From Mustela lutreola (lineage: Eukaryota > Chordata > Mammalia > Carnivora > Mustelidae): 64,000 nt of DNA. The notes below the pieces were generated by a model, which searched no databases, was not told where the DNA came from, and was given only the letters and a program-made list of their open reading frames with translations. The stretch lies in contig NC_081295.1 in assembly GCF_030435805.1 (NCBI RefSeq), positions 120,999,501 to 121,063,500 of the forward strand, given 5' to 3'. Each line of letters opens with the position of its first letter. The stretch's first letter is position 1. A program made the position numbers and the translations under genes. Below are positions 59,161 through 64,000 of the stretch, piece by piece.

Positions 59161-59483
59161 CAAATGGATAGAATTACAAGCTGTAATAAGCTTGTTAGAT
59201 TCAATATGCTTAAAATTACTCTGTCACTTTGCTCTAAAATGTTTATAATACTCTAGTTCTGTATTAGTCTCATAAAGAACCTGTAAGAAACAGTTAATAT
59301 AGTTCACCAACCAACTGTAATATAGTTCAGTGACCAGCACTTTTGAGTGGCACTGCTAAAGCAGTATTCAGAGGAATAAAAATTAGATAAACCTCTTCAC
59401 CTCTCTCATAGTAACGCTAAATAAAAGCAACAAAATAGTGCTATTTTCTAATGTTGAGGAAGAAAAGTTAAATTGTAGGTTGA

Positions 59484-59665
59484 GGGACACGTGGGTGGCT
59501 CAGTTGGCTAAATGTCTGTCTTTGACTCAGATCATGACTCCAGGGTCCTGGGATCCTGACCTACATAGCTCCTTACTCAGCAGGGAGCCTGCTTCTTCTA
59601 TCTGCTGCTCCCCCAGCTTGTGCTCTTTCTTTCTCTCTGTCTCTCTGAGAAATAAATAAATGTTT
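59484..59665 (+). mobile_element. Can-SINE, plus
   Basis: GGGACACGTGGGTGGCTCAG to AAATAAATAAATGTTTTAAA. Confidence 0.9.
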
Positions 59666-60283
59666 TAAAATAAATAAATTATAATTTAATACATGCTAAT
59701 CTATATCTTAAATGCAAGTATAATTTGAGGAAATTAAAAAAGAAGTATCAGTCAGAATCCAATTCTAACAAATGTGATGATGTTAACATGATAAGGTCTG
59801 GGAAAACCAAAAGGTAAGAGCATTTTGAGGTATTTAACTAATTAAAAAAAGAGAGAGACATTTTATTTCTTTGCTTAAGATATTAATAAGGGAAGTGACT
59901 ATTTTATATTTTGGGGAATTATATCTACCAGCAGAGGTAAGGAAAGGCCCTTCTTCTGCATCTAATCAAACCTATCTGTTATATTCAAATGAGATGATAA
60001 CAGAAGACAGTACTTAGTGTTTAAGCAGGAATAAGAAGAGAGTATGTTCCTATGAGCTAGACTGAAAAACCTGGTAAATTCTGTGGATACAGGATAGAAT
60101 ACCCAGAAGAATCTTTCCCCAACGGCAGGGAATAATGAGACCTAGGCTAAAAACTGATCCAATATTGATGAGCAAATCTTAAAAGCAAGATCAAATTATT
60201 TACAAGTTTCTAACTTCATGCCAGAGTGTAGCTCAACCAGATAAAATGAACAGTGTCTGACATCTAATAAAAAATACCAGGCT

Positions 60284-60500
60284 GGGGCGCCTGGGTGGCT
60301 GAGTGGGTTAAAACCTCTGCCTTCGGCTCAGGTCATGATCTCAGGATCCTGGGATCGAGCTCCACATGGGGCTCTCTGCTCAGCAGGGAGTCTGCTTCTA
60401 ATCCTCCCTCTGCCTGCCTTTCTGTCTACTTGTGATCTTTGTCTGTCAAATAAATAAATAAAATCTTAAAAAAAAAAAAGGTGATATAAAAAAAAAAAAT
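60284..60500 (+). mobile_element. Can-SINE, plus
   Basis: GGGGCGCCTGGGTGGCTGAG to A-rich double tail; duplication TACCAGGCT at 60275-60283 and 60501-60509. Confidence 0.93.
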
Positions 60501-60664
60501 TACCAGGCTTGGAAATAAGCAGGAAAATCCAACTCATAATAAACAAAAAATCAATACCTTGAAATTAACATGGAACTGATATAGGTGTTAGATTTAACAC
60601 ACAAAGGTATTAAAGCAAAAGTTGTAACTATATTCCAGATATTCCTAAAGTTCACTAGACTTTT

Positions 60665-60859
60665 TTTTTTATTAAAGATTTTATTTCATTATTTGACAGA
60701 GAGACAGATCACAAGTAGCAGAGAGGCAGGCAGAGAGAGTGGAGGAAGCAGGCTCCCTGCTGAGTAGAGGGCCCGATGTGGGACTCGATCCTAGGACCCC
60801 AGGACCATCCCCTGAGCTGAAGGCAGAGGCTTTAACCCACTGAGCCACTCAGGTGCCCC
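60665..60859 (-). mobile_element. Can-SINE, minus
   Basis: AAAGATTTTATTTCATTATT to CACTCAGGTGCCCC; 17-bp duplication AAGTTCACTAGACTTTT at 60648-60664 and 60860-60876. Confidence 0.95.
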
Positions 60860-61234
60860 AAGTTCACTAGACTTTTAAAAGAAAGACACAAATTCAACTT
60901 CTTTACATGGAAATGAAAACGTGTTAGATAAAAATTGCCTTGGATATTGTTAGCAGCAGATTAACCATTTCAGAAATAAATGATCAGTAAACCTGAAGAC
61001 ATAGAAATGGAAACTATTCAAAATAAAACACACAGAAAAGGAAAAGTATTTTAAAAATATAGAGTATTAGTGAGTTATGAGAAATCTTTAAAGATGCCAG
61101 TAGAAGGGCAATTGAAGTCCTTGAAAAGAAGAGCAAGGTGAACAGAAAAAAAATTTTTTTTCACAAAATAAGGACCAAAAATATACTATAAATTTGATAA
61201 TTATAAACTCCAGATCAAAAAAGCTATCCTAGTC

Positions 61235-61600
61235 TGTTTGGGTTGCTCTAAAAAATACCATAGATTTAGTGGTATATAAACTACATAAATTTATTTCTCA
61301 TGATTCTGGAAGCTGAGACGTCTAAGATCAAGGTGCCTTCAGTTTTGATGTCTAGTGAGAGCTAGTTTCCTGGTTTGTAGATAGTTGTCTTTGCACTGTG
61401 TCTTCACATGACTGAAGGGGTGATGGAGTTCTGTGTGGTCTTCTTTATAAGGGCACTGCTTCCGTTGATAAGGGCTTGCCCTAATGTCTTAATTATTTCC
61501 CCAAAGTAGAAACACCAAATACCATCACTTTGGAGATCAGGTTTCCACATATGTGTTTTGACAGCACACAGATATTCATTCTATAGCAAAGTTCAATGAA
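61235..61600. repeat. Old interspersed repeat, family uncertain
   Basis: CTAGTCTGTTTGGGTTGCTC, AATTTATTTCTCATGATTCTGG, TTTATAAGGGCACT, AATACCATCACTTTGGAGAT follow a common mammalian repeat I know by sight but cannot name with certainty. Confidence 0.5.
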
Positions 61601-62764
61601 TTCAAAGTGCAAAAATTAAGAAAACACGTAGCACATGAAAATCAAATTACTTAAAACCAGAGGTTTAAAGAAGCCAGAATAAAAAATTAAAATATTTACT
61701 GAAGAACAAAGATAAAGATGACAGAATATTTCTCACTGTAAACAGTGCAAGTGAGAAAACAGTGGAAGAACACCTAAAATACTGGAAAAAATATACCAGA
61801 ATAGATTTAATACCCAGTGAAAAATTTTCAAAAGCAAATGTGAAATAAAGATATTTTCATCTACAAAGAAACAGAAAAAAAGCAAAACAAAACAAAAAAA
61901 ACAAAAAAACAAAGCAAAACAAAAATCATCTCCAGGAGACCCACACTTTAAGAAATGGCAAAAAAAAAAAAAAAAAAAAAAGCCCTTTAGACAGAAGGAA
62001 AATGGTAACCAATGTAAATTTGTATCTATACAAAGGAATGAAAAGAATTGGAAATTGTATCTGTCAGGTAATTATAGAATGATTTCTTTTTTTGTTTAAA
62101 AATTTTAAAAAATAAGACACACCTTAAACAAAAATGGTAACAATAAACAATAAAGCATGGGATCTACAACAGAAGAAAACATGTAATGTATGACAACAAC
62201 AGAACAAAGACCAGGAGGGAACACATGAAAATACATTGCTGTAAGTCTCCTAACTGACATGAAGTAACATAAGAGCAGTTAGGTTAGAATATTGTAAGAT
62301 AAATGTGAATGCTATAAACTGAACAACCACTAATATAACAACAAAATTATGTAGCTACTATATAGCTATATATTTAGCTTATATAGCTATTAAGCCAGAA
62401 AAGGAAATAAAATGTATCATTAAAAAGTAATCAACTAATTAAAACAGAAAAAGAAGAAAAAGTTAATATAGTATAGGTAGAACAAATAGAAAATAAACAG
62501 TTGATAGACTTGAACCGTATCAGCAATGACATCAATTACAAAAAATGGTCATTGGGTTGATTAAGAAAATAAATAGCAAAATATACGCTGCCCACTAGAG
62601 AAATATTTTAAATAAAAAACACAAATAGGTCAAAATTAAAAGGATGGAGAAAGACATAATATACAAACATTAACTCATGATCTTAAGCGACTGCTAAAGT
62701 AAAAGAACAGATACATCATTTTTTATGTTATTAGGAATAGTCTCCTTCAGGTCACCCAGCAGTT

Positions 62765-62975
62765 ATGATACCTGGGTGGCTCAGTTAGTTAAGCAGCTGC
62801 CTTCGGCTCAGGTCATGATCCCGGCGTCCTGGGATCCAGTCCCACATCGGGCTCCTTGCTTGGCGGGGAGCCTGCTTCTCCCTCTGCCTCTGCCTGCCAC
62901 TCTGTCTGCCTGTGCTTGCTCTCGCTTCTCTCTCTATGACAAATGAATAAATAAGATCTTTAAAAAAAAAAAAAA
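62765..62975 (+). mobile_element. Can-SINE, plus
   Basis: ATACCTGGGTGGCTCAGTTA to AAATGAATAAATAAGATCTT and A-run. Confidence 0.93.
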
Positions 62976-63149
62976 AAAGCAACTTTTACATAATCATAAA
63001 GTAAATGTTTTTTGGAAGTACTCAGATTGTAGATAACTAATGAGCAAAGGGGAAAAGAGTTGTGTGTACAAAAATATCAATATTAATATCCTTTTCAATA
63101 AAGAATAAAAAGTGTAACTGGTATAACTGAGTTAGGACTGGACAAATAT

Positions 63150-63272
63150 GGGGTATCTGGCTGTTTCAGTCAGTAGAACATGAGACTCTTGATCTTGGAG
63201 TCATGAGTTTGAGCCCCAAGTTGGGTATAGAGATTGCTTTTAAAAATCAATCAATCAATTAATTAATTAATT
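63150..63272 (+). mobile_element. tRNA-derived SINE, second type, plus
   Basis: GGTATCTGGCTGTTTCAGTC, AGACTCTTGATCTTGGAGTC, TTGAGCCCCAAGTTGGGTAT, GAGATTGCTTTTAAAAAT. Confidence 0.8.
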
Positions 63273-63372
63273 TTTTAAAAGGACTGGACAAATACATTGA
63301 GTGGGTAGCAGGCTGACTATGTGGAGGAAAGTCAGAAGGAGTGAATAGTCTGATAAAATATATAATTCACAG

Positions 63373-63565
63373 GGCGCCTGGTTGTCTCAGTCAACACATT
63401 AAGCACTCAACTCTTATTTCAGCTCAGGTCATGATCTAAGATGGAGCCCTGCTTTGGGCTCTTGGAGTCTGTTTGAAATCTGGCTTTCTCTCTCCCTCTG
63501 CCCCTCCCCTTACCTGCATTCTCTCTCTTTCTCTCTTTCTTTCTTAATTAATTAATTTTAAAAAT
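63373..63565 (+). mobile_element. Can-SINE, plus, diverged
   Basis: GGGCGCCTGGTTGTCTCAGT, AGCTCAGGTCATGATC, TCTTTCTCTC and an A/T tail. Confidence 0.85.
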
Positions 63566-63568
63566 CTT

Positions 63569-63604
<36 letters not shown>
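63566..63604. repeat. (TA)n microsatellite
   Basis: About 18 TA units at the SINE tail. Confidence 0.92.
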
Positions 63605-63607
<3 letters not shown>

Positions 63608-63863
63608 CCCAGCAATTCTGTTTGAAGCTAATAATAGTTTTATAGATGCTGCCTTCTCATATTTGTAGACTATACTGCAAATAAGTCTGAGACCAGGTTG
63701 AGTATATTAAAAAAAGTTTCTGGAAACAATATCTAAATCAAGAAACAAGGGAATTATTTCCAGCATGTCTTAAGCTGTTGAGAAACACCAATTAAAAAAT
63801 CAACTACAGTAGTCATGCAATTAATTAATTAGCTAATTAATTAATTATGTTAGGAAAAGAAAT

Positions 63864-64000
63864 AGCACACAAGTGGTGGGGAGGGAGAGAGAGCATCTTA
63901 AGCAGGCTCCATGCTCAGCTCAGAGTCCAATGCCAGGCTTTTCTCTTTATTCTGAAAAGAAATCAAAAGTCAAACTCTACCTGAGCCATCCACGTACCCC
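63864..64000 (-). mobile_element. Can-SINE, minus, at window end
   Basis: GGAGAGAGAGAGCATCTTAA, AGCAGGCTCCATGCTCAGCT, CTGAGCCATCCACGTACCCC; possibly complete at the edge. Confidence 0.8.

Larger units (their letters stand above)
58840..64000. other. Downstream region, repeats only
   Basis: Seven or so SINEs, one old repeat and A/T-rich sequence. No exon with family motifs or splice structure seen on either strand. Confidence 0.65.

Noticed and set aside
1-64000. CRISPR arrays, operons, bacterial-style signals, tRNA genes
   Set aside because: The DNA is mammalian; the tRNA-like sequences are SINE heads, not genes.

Overview
This is mammalian nuclear DNA, almost certainly from a carnivore of the dog-like branch (Arctoidea, most like a mustelid, bear or seal). 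About twenty tRNA-derived Can-SINEs share the carnivore head (CTGGGTGGCTCAGTGGGTTAAG) and an AAATAAATAAAATCTT tail, and there are carnivore-type L1 3' ends. Genes are split into short exons with GT-AG introns, so short open frames mean little. The gene models below come from matching splice sites, phase and family motifs by eye.

The window holds three complete butyrophilin-family genes. (1) BTNL2, + strand, 4776-20819, eight coding exons: signal peptide, IgV, IgC, a 7-residue linker, IgV, IgC, a membrane exon, and a last exon that is the start of a decayed B30.2 domain. (2) A BTNL1/BTN1A1-like gene, - strand, 43838 down to 30103, nine coding exons: signal, IgV, IgC, membrane, four mini-exons (7+9+9+9 residues), full B30.2. 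(3) A second BTNL1-like gene, + strand, 50468-58839, with the same nine-exon plan and a shortened, diverged B30.2. All internal junctions are phase 1 and all three models stay open from ATG to stop (534, 544 and 513 residues). In other mammals BTNL2 lies at the edge of the MHC class II region beside DRA, and mouse keeps extra Btnl genes there. This window therefore looks like the class II/BTNL border of a carnivore MHC, with BTNL copies that human lacks.

Layout: 1-4775 is the BTNL2 upstream region (L1, SINEs, no gene recognised). 4776-20819 is BTNL2, whose 7.5-kb intron 4 holds two solo LTRs, a twin-primed L1 and a 209-bp direct repeat. 20820-30102 is intergenic, mostly L1, with a young 5'-truncated L1 that has a 17-bp target-site duplication. 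30103-43838 is gene 2, whose 8.5-kb intron between IgV and IgC is mostly L1 and SINE. 43839-50467 is the shared upstream region of the head-to-head pair, with a TATA box and a triple IRF/ISRE element on the side of gene 3. 50468-58839 is gene 3. 58840-64000 is repeat-rich with no gene recognised.

BTNL proteins are surface Ig-superfamily molecules that tune T cells: BTNL2 inhibits T-cell activation, and B30.2-bearing butyrophilins are known to regulate gamma-delta T cells. The most interesting points are the B30.2 relic at the end of BTNL2, an L1 inserted at the splice acceptor of the IgC exon of gene 3, the IRF element before gene 3, and a possible alternative terminal exon that would give gene 3 a form without B30.2.
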